In this document: positions 34,626 to 45,929 of the stretch, piece by piece
Layout of the letters: each line of letters begins with the position of its first letter
How positions within the stretch are numbered: position 1 is the stretch's first letter
Origin: Loripinus fragilis
Taxonomy: Eukaryota > Mollusca > Bivalvia > Lucinida > Lucinidae
Direction: 5' to 3'
Assembly (NCBI GenBank): GCA_964019695.1
Contig: OZ026517.1
Location: 54,119,672-54,183,671 of the forward strand
Length of the DNA stretch: 64,000 nucleotides
Program-made: the position numbers and the translations under genes
Notes under the pieces: generated by a model
The model's input: only the letters and a program-made list of their open reading frames with translations
Told to the model about the DNA's origin: nothing
Database searches by the model: none

Positions 34626-34991
34626 TTAAAAGCTGTCGCATCAAACGGTTTTGAAGATGACCCTGGACATATATGTATGTATAAATGGACTGTATGTATG
34701 CATGTACAATCAGTGCGTTTCTATTACTAGACTTTTCGCATACTGTAAAGGCGGCAACTTAAGTATTCATATCTGGGAGTGGTTCGGCTAATTCATCTGC
34801 TAAACAAGGGAAATCAGGTTCCATTTATAATTTGGTGAAGAATAAATAAGTTGTTTGGGCCGCTCAAACGTGCGTGCATTTCATGAAAATCCTAACCGTA
34901 TACACACTGAACTCAAATTTATTAACCCTTACAGGTATAATAACAAAACGTATGTTTTTGTCGTCCACTAAAATATTTGAAGCCTCATAGA
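34626..34991. other. Intron sequence without recognised features
   Basis: AT-rich, nothing supported. Confidence 0.4.
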
Positions 34992-35057
34992 CAAACAGTG
35001 TGGACCCAGATCAGACTGCTCCTGTAGGAGCAGTCTGATCTGGGTCCACAATGTTTG
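34992..35057. repeat. Near-perfect 66-bp palindrome (CAAACAG family type copy)
   Basis: CAAACAGTGTGGACCCAGAT then CAGACTGCTCC, inverted as GGAGCAGTCTGATCTGGGTC then CACAATGTTTG. Stem of about 31 bp with only one mismatch and almost no loop: strong cruciform potential. Best-preserved member of the family. Confidence 0.92.
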
Positions 35058-35668
35058 CCTCTATGCTAATATTAAATAGACATTTTCAGATGCAGTTATT
35101 TTGCTGGCGTTTTAAGGACTAAATAATGGGATTTTCGTCTACATACTGAGGTAATGACGCAAGATGATACAGTTACTTTTGAATAAAACCACGCCTCAGT
35201 GTCAACTTTTACCTAGGTCTTGTCCTAATTACGCATTCATGAGATGCCATCTTTACAGTAACCAAAAAGTCAAGTAATACAGTCCCAATTAATATTGTTG
35301 ATGTAGTAGAAGCTTATTGTGCAAGTTTTTTGGAGCGAATTCTCAAGTTGGACAATTATCACATCCATTGTCTTTGTCTCTTTTAAAGTTCCTAAATGCC
35401 AATCACTATTAAGACACCTGTCACTCTACTGCACAATGCTTTTAATTGCATGAAAGCCATATCTCTAAATTTGAGTTCATGAACTACATATTTGTTAACC
35501 TGGTAGTTGCGTACGGAAAAATAACATGCTTACTGTGATCGTATATCTGATACTATTAATTGTGAATCTTCACAAAACTCCAAGAAAAGAAACCAGAAGA
35601 AACCGTAAATGTTAAAATCAAGGACAACGTGACTTTGAAATTGCCAACCTCGAGACTAAAAAATAGTT
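35058..35668. other. Intron sequence; dispersed repeat at 35535-35645
   Basis: The right part repeats 29170-29290 (ATCTTCACAAAACTCCAAGA, ACAACGTGACTTTGAAA). The left part is featureless. Confidence 0.45.
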
Positions 35669-36550
35669 GAATACATTACTTCAAAGTGATCTTGGACACC
35701 AACCTTGAGGATATAGTGGTTGAGGAACTCACTTTAAAGCAGTCATGAATTGCATACCTTGAGACTGTAAAATAGTTGAATACATTACTTCAAAGTGATC
35801 TTGGACACCAACCTTGAGGATATAGTGGTTGAGGAACTCACTTTAAAGCAGTCATGAATTGCATACCTTGAGACTGTAAAATAGTTGAATACATTACTTC
35901 AAAGTGATCTTGGACACCAACCTTGAGGATATAGTGGTTGAGGAACTCACTTTAAAGCAGTCATGGATTGCCTACCTTCAGACTGTAAAATAGTTGAATA
36001 AGTTACTTCAAAGTGATCTTGGACACCAACCTGGAGGATATAGTGGTTGAGGGACTCACTTTAAAGCAGTCATGGATTGCCTACCTTCAGACTGTAAAAT
36101 AGTTGAATACATTACTTCAAAGTGATCTTGGACACCAACCTGGAGGATATAGTGGTTGAGGGACTCACTTTAAAGCAGTCATGGATTGCCTACCTTCAGA
36201 CTGTAAAATAGTTGAATACATTACTTCAAAGTGATCTTGGACACCAAACTTGTGGATATAGTGGTTGAGGAACTCACTTTAAAGCAGTCATGGATTGCCT
36301 ACCTTCAGACTGTAAAATAGTTGAATACATTACTTCAAAGTGATCTTGGACACCAAACTTGTGGATATAGTGGTTGAGGAACTCACTTTAAAGCAGTCAT
36401 GGATTGCCTACCTTGAGACTGTAAAATAGTTGAATACATTACTTCAAAGTGATCTTGGACACCAACCTGGAGGATATAGTGGTTGAGGAATTCACTTTAA
36501 AGCAGTCATGGATTGCCTACCTTGAGACTGTAAAGTAGTTGAATACATGG
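35669..36550 (-). repeat. 109-bp satellite overlapping a host splice donor
   Basis: GAATACATTACTTC recurs at 35669, 35778, 35887, 35996, 36105, 36214, 36323 and 36432, a strict 109-bp period with few differences; a last partial unit runs into the CUB exon at 36521-36686. On the minus strand each unit contains TTTTACAGTCTCAAGGTATG or a close variant, i.e. the last coding bases and the GT donor of the CUB exon. The array therefore begins at the exon-intron junction and repeats it downstream in the intron. Confidence 0.93.
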
Positions 36551-36686
36551 CTACAAAGCCACTGTGGGTAATATAATGATTAGATGTAAACTGTACATGC
36601 AACTCTTTTGGTGCTGATATAATCATTGGTAGGGGTGTTGGACCGCAAAATTTGGCCAGAAGATTCATGCCGCCATACGTTTTCAC
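36521..36686 (-). CDS. CUB domain 1, second exon
   Basis: A 166-bp exon encoding VKTYGGMNLLAKFCGPTP, ISAPKELHVQFTSNHY and HSGFVAMYSTTLQSQG. This is the C-terminal half of a CUB domain (FCG cysteine, V-F-S/T-N strand, GF-A-Y). The acceptor TTTGTTCCAG lies at 36688-36687 and the donor CAAG/GTAGGC at 36520. It begins in phase 0 after the exon at 47165-47361 and ends in phase 1; the two exons total 363 bp (121 codons). The exon's 3' border is copied into the adjacent 109-bp satellite, so several spare donor sites lie just downstream. Confidence 0.87.
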
Positions 36687-36726
36687 CTGGAACAAAAATA
36701 TCATAATAACATGCAATACATCTTTT

Positions 36727-37160
36727 AGTGGCGGATCCAGAGGGGTTCAGGAGGTTCACTCGAACCCCACACTCCCTGTCCCCCATTTTCAAATATTCTA
36801 TGTAAATGAACTAATTTGGTCTCAGTTAGACCAAATAATTTCATTTTCATGGTTTGTTTGTTTGTTTGTTTCGATTTTTTACGTCCCATCAACAATCTTT
36901 CAGTTATATAGGGAAGGGTCTTCCTGGGTTAAGCCAGTACTAAGCTAGGATAAATGTGTCTTGCTCAAGGACCACAATGCAGTGACGCCGGTGAGGCTTG
37001 AACCCGCGGCCCTTCGGTCTCGAGTCAAGCACTCTTCCACTTAGCCACTGCGCTCCCGTCATTTTCATTGGATATTTAAGAAAAAATAGATAAAATCAGT
37101 AAAATAACCCCCACAAATATATACATAAACCCCCTTCCCAGAAAGTCTGGATCCGCCCCT
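36727..37160. mobile_element. MITE with GGCGGATCCAGA ends, hosting a SINE
   Basis: TGGCGGATCCAGA at 36729 is inverted as TCTGGATCCGCCCCT at 37146-37160. The element lies in the intron just upstream of the acceptor of the CUB exon. A complete SINE (36851-37058) is inserted in it. Confidence 0.75.
36851..37058 (-). mobile_element. Complete tRNA-derived Meta-type SINE with TSD
   Basis: On the minus strand it starts GGGAGCGCAGTGGCTAAGTG (box A-like TGGCTAAGTGG), then GGGTTCAAGCC (box B-like), the core GTCCTTGAGCAAGACACATT, GGAAGACCCTTCCC, and ends in an (AAAC)n tail (plus-strand TTTG repeats at 36853). It is flanked by TCATTTTCAT at 36841-36850 and 37059-37068. Pol III promoter boxes look intact. 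Confidence 0.9.
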
Positions 37161-37834
37161 GATCATTAGGGACTGTACAACCATATAGGGCCAGATAAGC
37201 AACATTTTTTGCGCAAAATAATGATTTTTTTTATCCATTGGTTGAAACGCTCAAAAGAAACATCTCCGCGAGATGGTTATTTTGAGTACCCAAATGCTGA
37301 AGGGGAAAAAGTTTAGCAAGCAGTTATATATGATGGTTTTTCCCATAGGCGATCTTTTAAGCATTTGATCTTTTTATTAGCAGGTGCACAAACATGTCAG
37401 TTGTTTGAAAATGATCTTATGGCTATCTGCAAGAGGTCAAAAGAAACAAATCCCGATTGTTTAGCGAGGATTTGATCTGCTGAGAATTTTAGTTTTAAGC
37501 GCTTTTCAAAATGAAAGGGAGGTAATTACAAAAATAAGATTTTCAGCTAAAAACTGTACGAACATGGTGAACAGAACATTCAGTTTTAAACTGGTTTTCC
37601 ATTTTTATCTAAATTTTAACCTTTCGCACTAGTTTTAGCAAGCGGACTTGAAATTGGACTATTGGACCCGTTAATGCCATCGTTCACATAAACGTTGGTC
37701 AACATAGTATTTTTGATATTCCCATTTCTACTTTGCTGAGTATATTGATAAACGTTTTCCCTCAGTATATGTTTGAGTTGATAAATAAGGAAAAAAATAT
37801 GCACTCCTATCTAGATGTCAGGTCTAGCGAAAAT

Positions 37835-37835
<1 letters not shown>
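37161..37835. other. Intron sequence without recognised features
   Basis: AT-rich, nothing supported on either strand. Confidence 0.4.
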
Positions 37836-37903
<68 letters not shown>

Positions 37904-37972
37904 GCAGACAGACAGACAGACAGAGAAAGAGAGGGAAAAAGAGAGGGAGAGAGAGAGAGAGAGAGAGAGAGA
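37836..37972 (+). repeat. (GA)n / (GACA)n compound microsatellite
   Basis: An uninterrupted GA run from about 37836 to 37890, then GACA/GGCA repeats, then impure GA/GGGA. The frame reading RERERERE across it is an artefact. Confidence 0.97.
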
Positions 37973-38118
37973 TGGTTAAATTACTTTGAGTGTTCTCAAA
38001 GATATTACTTAATTGGACCTATGTACGATGTGCATTAGGAAAGTTTATACCACCCTTACCAACTTTAGCACGAAATATCTCGTGATGTGCAAGGTCTACA
38101 CTGATGTAGGTGGTATAA

Positions 38119-38220
38119 AATAGTTATACCATGTTTGTCCCCCTGTACGTAAGATAATCCACTCGCTAAAGCTCGTGGATTATCTCCACGTACAGGCGGA
38201 CAACCCATGGTATAACTATT
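38119..38220. repeat. Palindromic element, ~45-bp arms
   Basis: AATAGTTATACCATG at 38119 pairs with CATGGTATAACTATT ending at 38220. The inner AGATAATCCAC pairs with GTGGATTATCT around TCGCTAAAGCTC. MITE-like. Confidence 0.85.
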
Positions 38221-38529
38221 ACATGTAGCATGGTATTTTATCTCAGGGACCGATTAAGGGCAATTTCGGATATTGTCCACACGCACCATTCCTGCGGCGG
38301 GAAACGGGGGAAAGTTGTCTGGGTCCAGTCTTCCGACCATTTCCAAAGATACGCTTACGTCAGATGTATATTTCCCGCATTTTCTGGACAACAAAGTAAC
38401 TAAATTGTGTCCGAAATATCTATTGACCCGTTATTATCGTCTCAGAAATCAAACAATATATACAAAATTATCAAGTTTACACCGTGTTTGCGCCGGTACT
38501 CGGATTGTGTGTCCAATGTATATGGTCGA

Positions 38530-38590
38530 TATGACTAGTGGTTAGGGCGTCAGACTCTTAAACCAGCGGACCAGGGTGGATTCCTGTGTG
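38530..38590 (+). mobile_element. tRNA-like fragment, probable SINE head
   Basis: TAGTGGTTAGGGCGTCAGAC (box A-like) is followed by AGGGTGGATTCCTGT (degenerate box B). It does not fold into a convincing complete tRNA, so a tRNA gene is not called. Confidence 0.35.
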
Positions 38591-39256
38591 GGCACCTATA
38601 ATTCATCTTTTCTTCTTTTTCAGCTTTATGATAATGAATTACTTCCTACAAGTAATGTAAATTGATATAAATGACAAAAAGTACACTCCATAACGTTTTA
38701 TATTGGATTATCCTCAAAATATGTGGGGGAAGGGGTAAATTTTACTCTCCTGAAAGAAAATTAGTCTGGTGACCCTCATTTTATTTTTTTTTTCTAAAAG
38801 GTTATATAAAAGTCTATAAAATAAAAACAAAACTTTTAGATTGTTAATGCCGGATGTTTTAATATACAATTTAATCTAAAAATCGTATTCTTATTTTTGG
38901 GGCATTACCGAAAATATATCATTCAGTATCTTGCCATGGCTTGGAGACAAATAAATTTTCACTTTGCCTAAAAAGCTTGATGTCGTGATGTCGTGAGTAA
39001 TAATTAAAATAAAGAAATTGGATGGCGATTACAACTATTTCACTTAATATTAAGGACATGTTTTTTTTTCAGGAAATGTGTAAAATGCTGAAAACTTCCA
39101 TGTGAGATTATGAAACTTTGATCTAGGCTTCGATCTAGGTGACATATCCTTTTTATTTCATAAATTGACAGTCCATACATAAAACAAGCTGTATGCAAAT
39201 AATTAAAAAGATTTTAATGTGGGAAGTATAACCCGCAATTGCCTTTATATGCCTAT

Positions 39257-40075
39257 ATGAACGCCCCGATGTCCCCTAACCAGATACCCGGCTCCCAGCA
39301 AGTATATAATGTTCCTCCGCCACCGTCTAACCCACCCAGCTGGATGGCAGCTCTTATTAAAGATGTAAAAGAAATTAAACTGTCTATGGCCAAGCTTGAT
39401 AAAATTGAACAGACTGTGAATATGATCAGTTTAAAAGTGTCAGATCTTGAGACTAAGGTCAACAGCATGGACATCAAAGTGAATGATGTTGAAGACTCAT
39501 GTAAGTTTATCAGTAGTGAAAATGATGATAGAAAGAAGGAACTAGAGAAAACCAAAACTGAACTAAAATCACTAAAATCCAACAGTAAGACCTTAGAAGA
39601 TAAGAACTCTAAATTAGAAACAAAGGTCGTTGATTTAGAGAGCAGGTCTATGAGAGAAAATCTTTTATTCTATGGTATACCAGAGGGAGGACAACAAGAG
39701 AATTGTGAGATATTGATTAAGGAACTATGTGTTAATCACTTGGAGATGCCGGAAGCCCAGAGCATGCTTATAGATAGGGCCCATAGAATAGGACCCAGTA
39801 AACCCAATAAAACTAGGCCCATAGTGGTGAAATTCCATTACTTTGGCGAAAGAGAAGCCGTAAGAACCAGATCATATGACAAAACTGAATCATTAAAACA
39901 GGCCAAGGTGGGTGAAGGAGTGCAGTGGCCTCAGCAAGTGAGAGAGACAAGGAAATCATTATATCCCGTGATGCAGAAAGAAAAACAGAAGGGTAAAAAT
40001 GTGAAAATGGTTAGAGATAAGCTTTACATCAATGGCACAGAATATAAGCCGACAGAACAAGATCAGAATGCCTAA
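39257..40075 (+). CDS. LINE ORF1 protein (coiled coil, RNA-binding)
   Basis: 273 codons from the first ATG (MNAPMSPNQIPGSQQ); the open frame extends slightly 5' without an ATG. A proline-rich N-terminus is followed by a long heptad-like stretch (VNMISLKVSDLETKVNSMDI..., to about residue 125) that should form a coiled coil. Then comes SMRENLLFYGIPEG, and RAHRIGP with ARPIVVKF-like RRM/CTD sequence, the L1 ORF1p (transposase_22-like) arrangement. It is presumed to coat the LINE RNA as a trimer. The frame is intact, unlike ORF2, and has the same frame as the beginning of ORF2 after its stop codon. Confidence 0.8.
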   Translation: MNAPMSPNQIPGSQQVYNVPPPPSNPPSWMAALIKDVKEIKLSMAKLDKIEQTVNMISLKVSDLETKVNSMDIKVNDVEDSCKFISSENDDRKKELEKTKTELKSLKSNSKTLEDKNSKLETKVVDLESRSMRENLLFYGIPEGGQQENCEILIKELCVNHLEMPEAQSMLIDRAHRIGPSKPNKTRPIVVKFHYFGEREAVRTRSYDKTESLKQAKVGEGVQWPQQVRETRKSLYPVMQKEKQKGKNVKMVRDKLYINGTEYKPTEQDQNA

Positions 40076-40093
40076 GGGTGTCAAGAGGGGCAC

Positions 40094-43000
40094 CTCAATA
40101 TCATATCCTGGAATATAAATGGTTTAATTAGGAAATTAACAGATACAGAGTTTTTAGAGTATATATCGCAATATGATATAATTTTTCTATCAGAAACATG
40201 GATATCTAAGAAAGACCAATTAAATTTAGAAATAAATGGTTACAAAAGTGTGCATATCTTTGGAAACAAATCCCCCAATGCACGCAAGGGAAGACTGAGT
40301 GGGGGTATATCTTTATACTTCCGTGATTACCTTACAGATAAAATAACAGTTGTCGAGCAAAACCAAAATGGAATCATGTGGATAAAAATTCGACAAGAAT
40401 TGTTTGAACACAATCAAGACGTATATTTGTGTAACGTATATATACCACCATCATGTTCCAAATTAAGAAAGAAAGATGATTTTGACTTTTTTGAGACCCT
40501 AGAGCAGGGAATTATTTCATTCCAAACGCAGGGAAAAGTACTTTTAACTGGAGACTTTAATAGCAGACAGACCTTCTCGATTTTGATAAATATCTTGATG
40601 ATGAGCAGGATTATTTAAATTGCTCAATGCTACAATTACAGCCATGAGTAAATAAAGACCACGTGATCGATAGTAGTGGGCGTCGATTGTTATTGTTATG
40701 TCAGATGTCATACCTAATAATAGCAAACGGCCGCCTACACCAGGACAAAGAGAAGGGAGTTATACTTACTGTTCACATAATGGCCTTAGTATGGTAGACT
40801 ATCTCCTGTTAAATCCAAATGATATCCCTTTTGTCACAGATTTTGCTATCCTCGAAATTTAACGAATTCTCTGACCATGCGCCAGTCTTTTTCACTTTAC
40901 AATCCAAATCATTTCAACCAAAACAGGCCAGGCCCGAAATTCACGAGAAACAGTCAGCCAGTCCGCTACGCTTCGATAGTGACAAGGTTCCTTTATTTAG
41001 AACATATCTTTTGAATAATAATGATGTTTTGACCGGATTGATTGAACAAGTAAACACTGGTTCGATTGATGGCATAATTAAAGATTTTACCACTTTTATG
41101 TACGATAATGGTGAGCAGGCATTTGGCGTTAAAAAGCAGTATCATGTTAACACTAAAGAAAACTTGAAGCACTCAGAATGGTTCAATTATAACTGTCAGA
41201 AAGTGCGGCAAGATTTCAAAACGGCCAGAAATATATTTTCACGAGACCGAAATGAAGAAAACAGGAAGATATTTGTAAAGACTAGAACTAAATATAATCG
41301 TAGAAAACGACAGGCAAATAATAAATTCAAACGATCGGAGGGCAAAAATGTCTGTAACTTAGCAAAATCAAACCTGAAAAAATTCTGGAAAGCAATTAAA
41401 AACGGTATAAGAAAAATAAGCCCATGTCTGATAACTTGAGCGCCGACGACTTTCTGCACCACTTTAAAGAAATGTATGGTGGCTCAGAAGAGCAAACAGA
41501 GCAGGATCAGCCAAATTTAGGCACTAACACTGATCCGGATTTAGATTCACAAATATCGCACGCTGAGTTAAAAGAAGCAATCTTTTCACAAAAAAATGGG
41601 AAAAGCTGTGGTATGAATAATTTGCCTTCCGAACTGTTTAAAAACTCATTTGATATTGTAGTACCTTTTCTTCTTGCTTTCTTCAATCGCTTGTTCTTAA
41701 ATGGCGAATATCCCAAAGCATGGGCCCAAGGAATAATAGTACCCATTTTTAAGAATGGTAACACAGACGATGCTCACAATTATCGTGGAATCACACTAAT
41801 AAACATTCTAAGTAAAATTTATTCTCAAATATTGTTGAATAGGCTGTCGAAATGGTCAGAAAAGCACGATAAGTTGTCAAAAAATCAGTTTGGCTTCCAA
41901 AAGGGTAAATCCACAGTAGACTGTATATTTTTGCTACATTCTGTCATTTCTAAAGTTCTTCACTCTGGTGAAAAACTTTATTGTGTCTTTATCGACTATG
42001 CAAAGGCTTTTGATAGAATAAACAGGCCACTGTTGTGGCACAAACTGATACACGAAGGAGTAAGTAGTAAGTTTGTAAGGGCACTAAAGTCAATGTATGA
42101 TGAGGTAAGAGCATGTATCAGGTGTAACGGTTCACTTTCACGTTCATTCAACTCGTACATGGGGCTCAAACAGGGTGATCCAAGCTCCCCGTAACTATTT
42201 ATGATGTTCATAAATGACCTTCTTGATAATATAAATTCTAATCTAGAAAATATGTTTAAGCTAGATGACATTATACTATTCATGATTCTGTATGCAGACG
42301 ATGCTGTGGTCTTTGCCAGGTCTAAAGAAAATCTACAATCTATTTTAAACGACATTGAGCTATACTGTGGCATTTGGGGCTTGAATATTAAAGCTGCATA
42401 GTCTGTAACTTTTGATCTTTTAATTTTTGAACTAATGTTTCTATTTTTCAAGAACACAGTAAAAAAACTAAAATTCAGGTATACATTTTACCAATTTCGT
42501 AAATCTTAACAAATTATCAGTATCGAAACAACAGCATTAATGTTAAATTTAACTGTCTATAATTATTGGAGGGACGCAAATAATTATCGACACGAGTAAA
42601 ACACACCTGTTTTATAAGATAATTCACTTTTCCGTGCAGTTTTCCGCTCTAGTGAACAGATTTATTGTGAAAACATAACTTAATTCAACTTTTACAAATG
42701 ATTTAAAAAGAAAATAAAATTTTTCGAAAAATGTTCATAGTTACAGAGTATGCAGCTTTAATACTGCCAAAACAAAAGCTATGATATTTGAAAAAGGTCG
42801 CCACACAACATGTGATTTATTCCTTAATAATGTTAAACTTGAAGTTGTCAATTCCTTCAAATATCTAGGGATTCATTTCTTCAAAAATGGTAACTGGTTT
42901 AGAACCCAGAAAAGACTGGCACAACACGCATCTTTCGCATTACACAATCTGTTCTCGGTGTTTAAACAAATAGACATACCTGTCTCTTAGAAGTGCAAAT

Positions 43001-43845
43001 TATTTGACACACTGGTAGGATCTATACTTAACTATTGTTCTGAAATATGGGGAACGCATCAGGCCAAAGACATAGAAGTTATTCATACTAAGTTTTGCCG
43101 CTGGGTCTTAAATGTTAAAAAATCCACTAATTTGGCTGGGCTATACGGGGAGCTCGGTAGAGTTCCCTTTATAGTCCAGCGCAAATTTAACATGATTAAA
43201 TATTGGGTGAAACTTCTAACAAATACTGATGGTTCTCTCCCCACAAAAATGTACCAAATGTTAAGAGAAGATGCTGACAGCGGCAATTCTTACAATGGAA
43301 ATAATTGGGCATTCCATATCAAATCATTATTAGACAGTCTTGGTCTCTCATATGTCTGGTTACAACAAAATGAAATAGAAATCCCTATATCCTTAATAAA
43401 GCAAAGACTATTTGACTTCTACTTCCAAAGTTGGTATTCAGATATAAACAACTCTAATAGATTACTCACTTATGCTAGGTTTAAACATGAATTCACATGT
43501 GAAAAATATTTAGATTTTATAACAAATGAGAAATATAGGTTTGCTTTGACTAGATTTAGGCTATCATCACATGAGCTAGAAATAGAGCGTGGTAGATATG
43601 AAAACAAGCCAATGATAGAAAGAATCTGCAAATGTTGCAATATGAATATGGTAGAAAATGAGTACCACTTCGCACTAGTCTGCCCTCTTTATACAGAGTT
43701 ACGAAGAAAATTTTTCAAAGAATATTTCTGCCATTGGCCTAGTCTGAACAAATTTGACAATTTAATGATGTCAAATTCAAAGCATGTCATTTTAAATATA
43801 GCAAAATTCGTATTTTATGCTTCACAATTAAGAAGAGAAAATTAG
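40094..43845 (+). pseudogene. LINE ORF2 (endonuclease-reverse transcriptase), broken
   Basis: Encodes the enzyme for target-primed reverse transcription. Endonuclease: SWNINGL (about 40110), FLSETW (40185), LLTGDFNS (40540) and FSDHAPVFF (40875). RT: GIIVPIFKNG, YRGITL, FGFQKGKSTVDCIF, VFIDYAKAFD (41985), GLKQGDPSSP (42165), ILYADDAVVF (42285). C-terminus: CKCCNMNMVENEYHFALVCP. Breaks: frame change near 40575 with a TGA near 40650, another before 40820, a frame change near 41430, TAA at 42192-42194 directly after DPSSP, the MITE at 42392-42757, and TAG at 42988-42990. No ATG precedes the endonuclease motif. Non-functional. Confidence 0.88.
42392..42757 (-). mobile_element. TTAA-flanked 366-bp MITE family D, copy 2, inside LINE ORF2
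   Basis: Flanked by TTAA (42388-42391 and 42758-42761), with termini AGCTGCATAGTCTGTAACT and the inverse ending TATGCAGCT. Its orientation is opposite to 34260-34625 and its length is the same. Subtracting element plus one TTAA (370 nt) puts the RT and C-terminal reading frames in register, which fixes both the boundaries and the 4-bp target. Confidence 0.93.
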
Positions 43846-43927
43846 CAAATAATTGAAACACCACTGTATACAAAATACTATTTTATTCAATACAAAGAAA
43901 TGGATCAGATATATCATATTTTCGTAC

Positions 43928-43995
43928 GCAAACAGAGAAGACCCTGATCAGGCAGCTCTTATAGGAGCAGTCTGATCTGGATCGGCTCTGTTTGC
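43928..43995. repeat. Short palindrome (CAAACAG family)
   Basis: GCAAACAGAGAAGACCCTGA pairs imperfectly with the inverse ending TCTGTTTGC; the core GGAGCAGTCTGATCTGGAT matches 34992-35057. It follows the LINE stop codon. Confidence 0.8.
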
Positions 43996-44287
43996 AAAAG
44001 CGTTAAAGGGCGCCTCTATGAGGTAAAGGGTAACAAACTTACTAGCACGCTAAAAGATTGCAACAACGTTATTATTGTCTACCATTCTATACTTCAGTTA
44101 CTCATCCGTGAAAGTAGGGAAAATAAACAGGTACAGGAATTACCAGAACGTTTATGTAAAACTGCTTCCAGTTATGTCTCAGAATGTTAATTGGTGCGCT
44201 ATTTTCCCACGCTTTTGCGGATATCACAATATGTAATCGTATATATTTAACCCATTTAAGCCTATCGTCCTTTTTGAGGGACAGAGA

Positions 44288-44352
44288 CAAACAGTACCGA
44301 CCCAGATCAGATGCCACAGGTCGCGGTGTCTGATCAGGGTCTCCACTGTTTG
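44288..44352. repeat. Short palindrome (CAAACAG family)
   Basis: CAAACAGTACCGACCCAGAT paired with GTCTGATCAGGGTCTCCACT then GTTTG. The centre is diverged (GCCACAGGTCGCGGTG). Confidence 0.8.
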
Positions 44353-45470
44353 GCTTCTATTAATAAAAAATACAACCGAACAACTCTAAAATGGGAAAAT
44401 TCCACTCTGCTTAAATGGATTAATACTGACAGGAATTGCAAGTCCTGAGATTTGTCTTGCCATTTCGTTTCGGGCAAGGCTTATATTGGAACGTGTCCAA
44501 CCAACTGGAGTTAATAATGAGGATAACGGTCGGTTACTGTCTTGTATACATTGTATATAAGACCGTGGCCTACGTGAGCCTCTCAACGGCTGCTTCAAAA
44601 CAGGATCTACCATGAAAAACGGTTGCATCATATTATAATCCCTATGCCCAAATAAATCAAAATACATCCTACCTTTCATTTCGAATTAAAAACTCCATTG
44701 CTTGTACACAGGTATTTATATCGCTTTCAACAATCAGCACGTGGGGCTTAAAATAGTTCTATCGGGGGAAATACGGAGTAGTAAACCTATGGTGGACCAC
44801 TAACGCCTTGTCTTAGGAGATATAAAACGAAAAAGGCTCCTCGGATGATGCATAATGTATCTATATTTATGTTGTATATATGTCTGTATGTAATGTTCTC
44901 ATGTTTATTTTGTTTGTAGGCTATAAACATTGTATTATGTTTTATGCTGAATAAATTTATTTGATTTGATTTGACTTTAACAACCCATTCAGGTTTAGTA
45001 TCATTTTAAACAGCTATCTGTCCTGTATGTTAGGACATACATTTAATGAGGGTCACGAAATGTATTCTTGCGAATACGTGTACTCTATGTATATTGGAAA
45101 AGAAACATTTTCATGGAATAGGTAACTTTTTTTACCTTTTGAAAAGTATGCAGAACATTAATATTATTTCATGAAATTAGATAATTTTGTACCATTTGGT
45201 ATGCCACCAGCTGGTAAAGTCATCATACAAGTAATGACTGAGTTTGTTGTTTCTAATAGCTAAATACTGAGACAGCAATAAACAAGGCAATGCGTTTGTT
45301 TTTACGTCTTTTTTTAAAAAGAAATTCTGCTTTTAAACCTCACTCTTCAGTAAAACTATCATATTTTTATCATTCCTCACTATTTCACTTTTAGCCTTCT
45401 ACCATCTTGCTTTTACTCTGCACTGAGTGCAAAAACTGTACATAATACTCACAAGAGGGTGATGTAGGGC
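44353..45470. other. Possible LINE 3' UTR and unassigned sequence
   Basis: The 97-codon minus frame at 44386-44679 has no recognised domain. 44830-44985 ends in AAATTTATTTGATTTGATTT, plausible as the LINE 3' end. 45000-45470 is featureless. Confidence 0.4.

Positions 45471-45507
<37 letters not shown>
45471..45507 (+). repeat. (GATA)n microsatellite
   Basis: About nine uninterrupted GATA units. Confidence 0.97.
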
Positions 45508-45929
45508 CATGTCCCCATGCACATATTTTGAAAATATATAACCAGTAGTTAAAGCTTGTTTTGCGTTGGAATTTTAGTCAAGCATACTTTGTGCTCTTTA
45601 TATTGAAGCCAAAAGAGAATTTGTAGACCATTATAAAAGGGCAGATAACTCTTAAATTCCTCTCGAGGGGTTGAAGGAGCTAAGCTAAAAGTTTGCGTTC
45701 TGGTTTATTTCAATTGAAAACAGTTACAAACAAAAGAGTAATAATACCTTGAATTGAGAGTAGAAATGATGGGTACCGCGATACAATAAGAAAATATTAT
45801 GCATTTGACAAAACATGGGGGTTGAGTTACTCCATCCACTTCTTGTAAAGTAGTGGGTAGTGGCATCACGAATAATTTTCTTGGACATAGAACAAATTAA
45901 GTCAACATTTTTGAGGGACGAAATGTGTT
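45508..45929. other. Intron sequence without recognised features
   Basis: AT-rich, nothing supported. Confidence 0.4.

Larger units (their letters stand above)
39200..43900 (+). mobile_element. L1-like LINE, nearly full coding length but inactivated
   Basis: A non-LTR retrotransposon with two ORFs: an ORF1 coiled-coil protein, then ORF2 with an apurinic endonuclease, reverse transcriptase and C-terminal Cys-rich motif. The 5' limit is uncertain. The 3' end may lie as far as about 44985, where GCTGAATAAATTTATTTGAT-type sequence resembles a LINE 3' end, with palindromes and other DNA inserted in between. A 366-bp MITE sits in the RT domain. No target duplication was found. Confidence 0.88.

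Noticed and set aside
37733..38038. Arg-Glu repeat protein
   Set aside because: Generated by the GA/GACA microsatellite.
38530..38590. tRNA gene
   Set aside because: Box-like motifs are present but no full cloverleaf can be folded; more likely a SINE head.
44386..44679. 97-aa minus-strand ORF after the LINE
   Set aside because: No recognisable domain or partner; lies within probable LINE 3' and repeat sequence.
45471..45507. CRISPR-like array
   Set aside because: Simple GATA microsatellite; no spacers, and the genome is animal.
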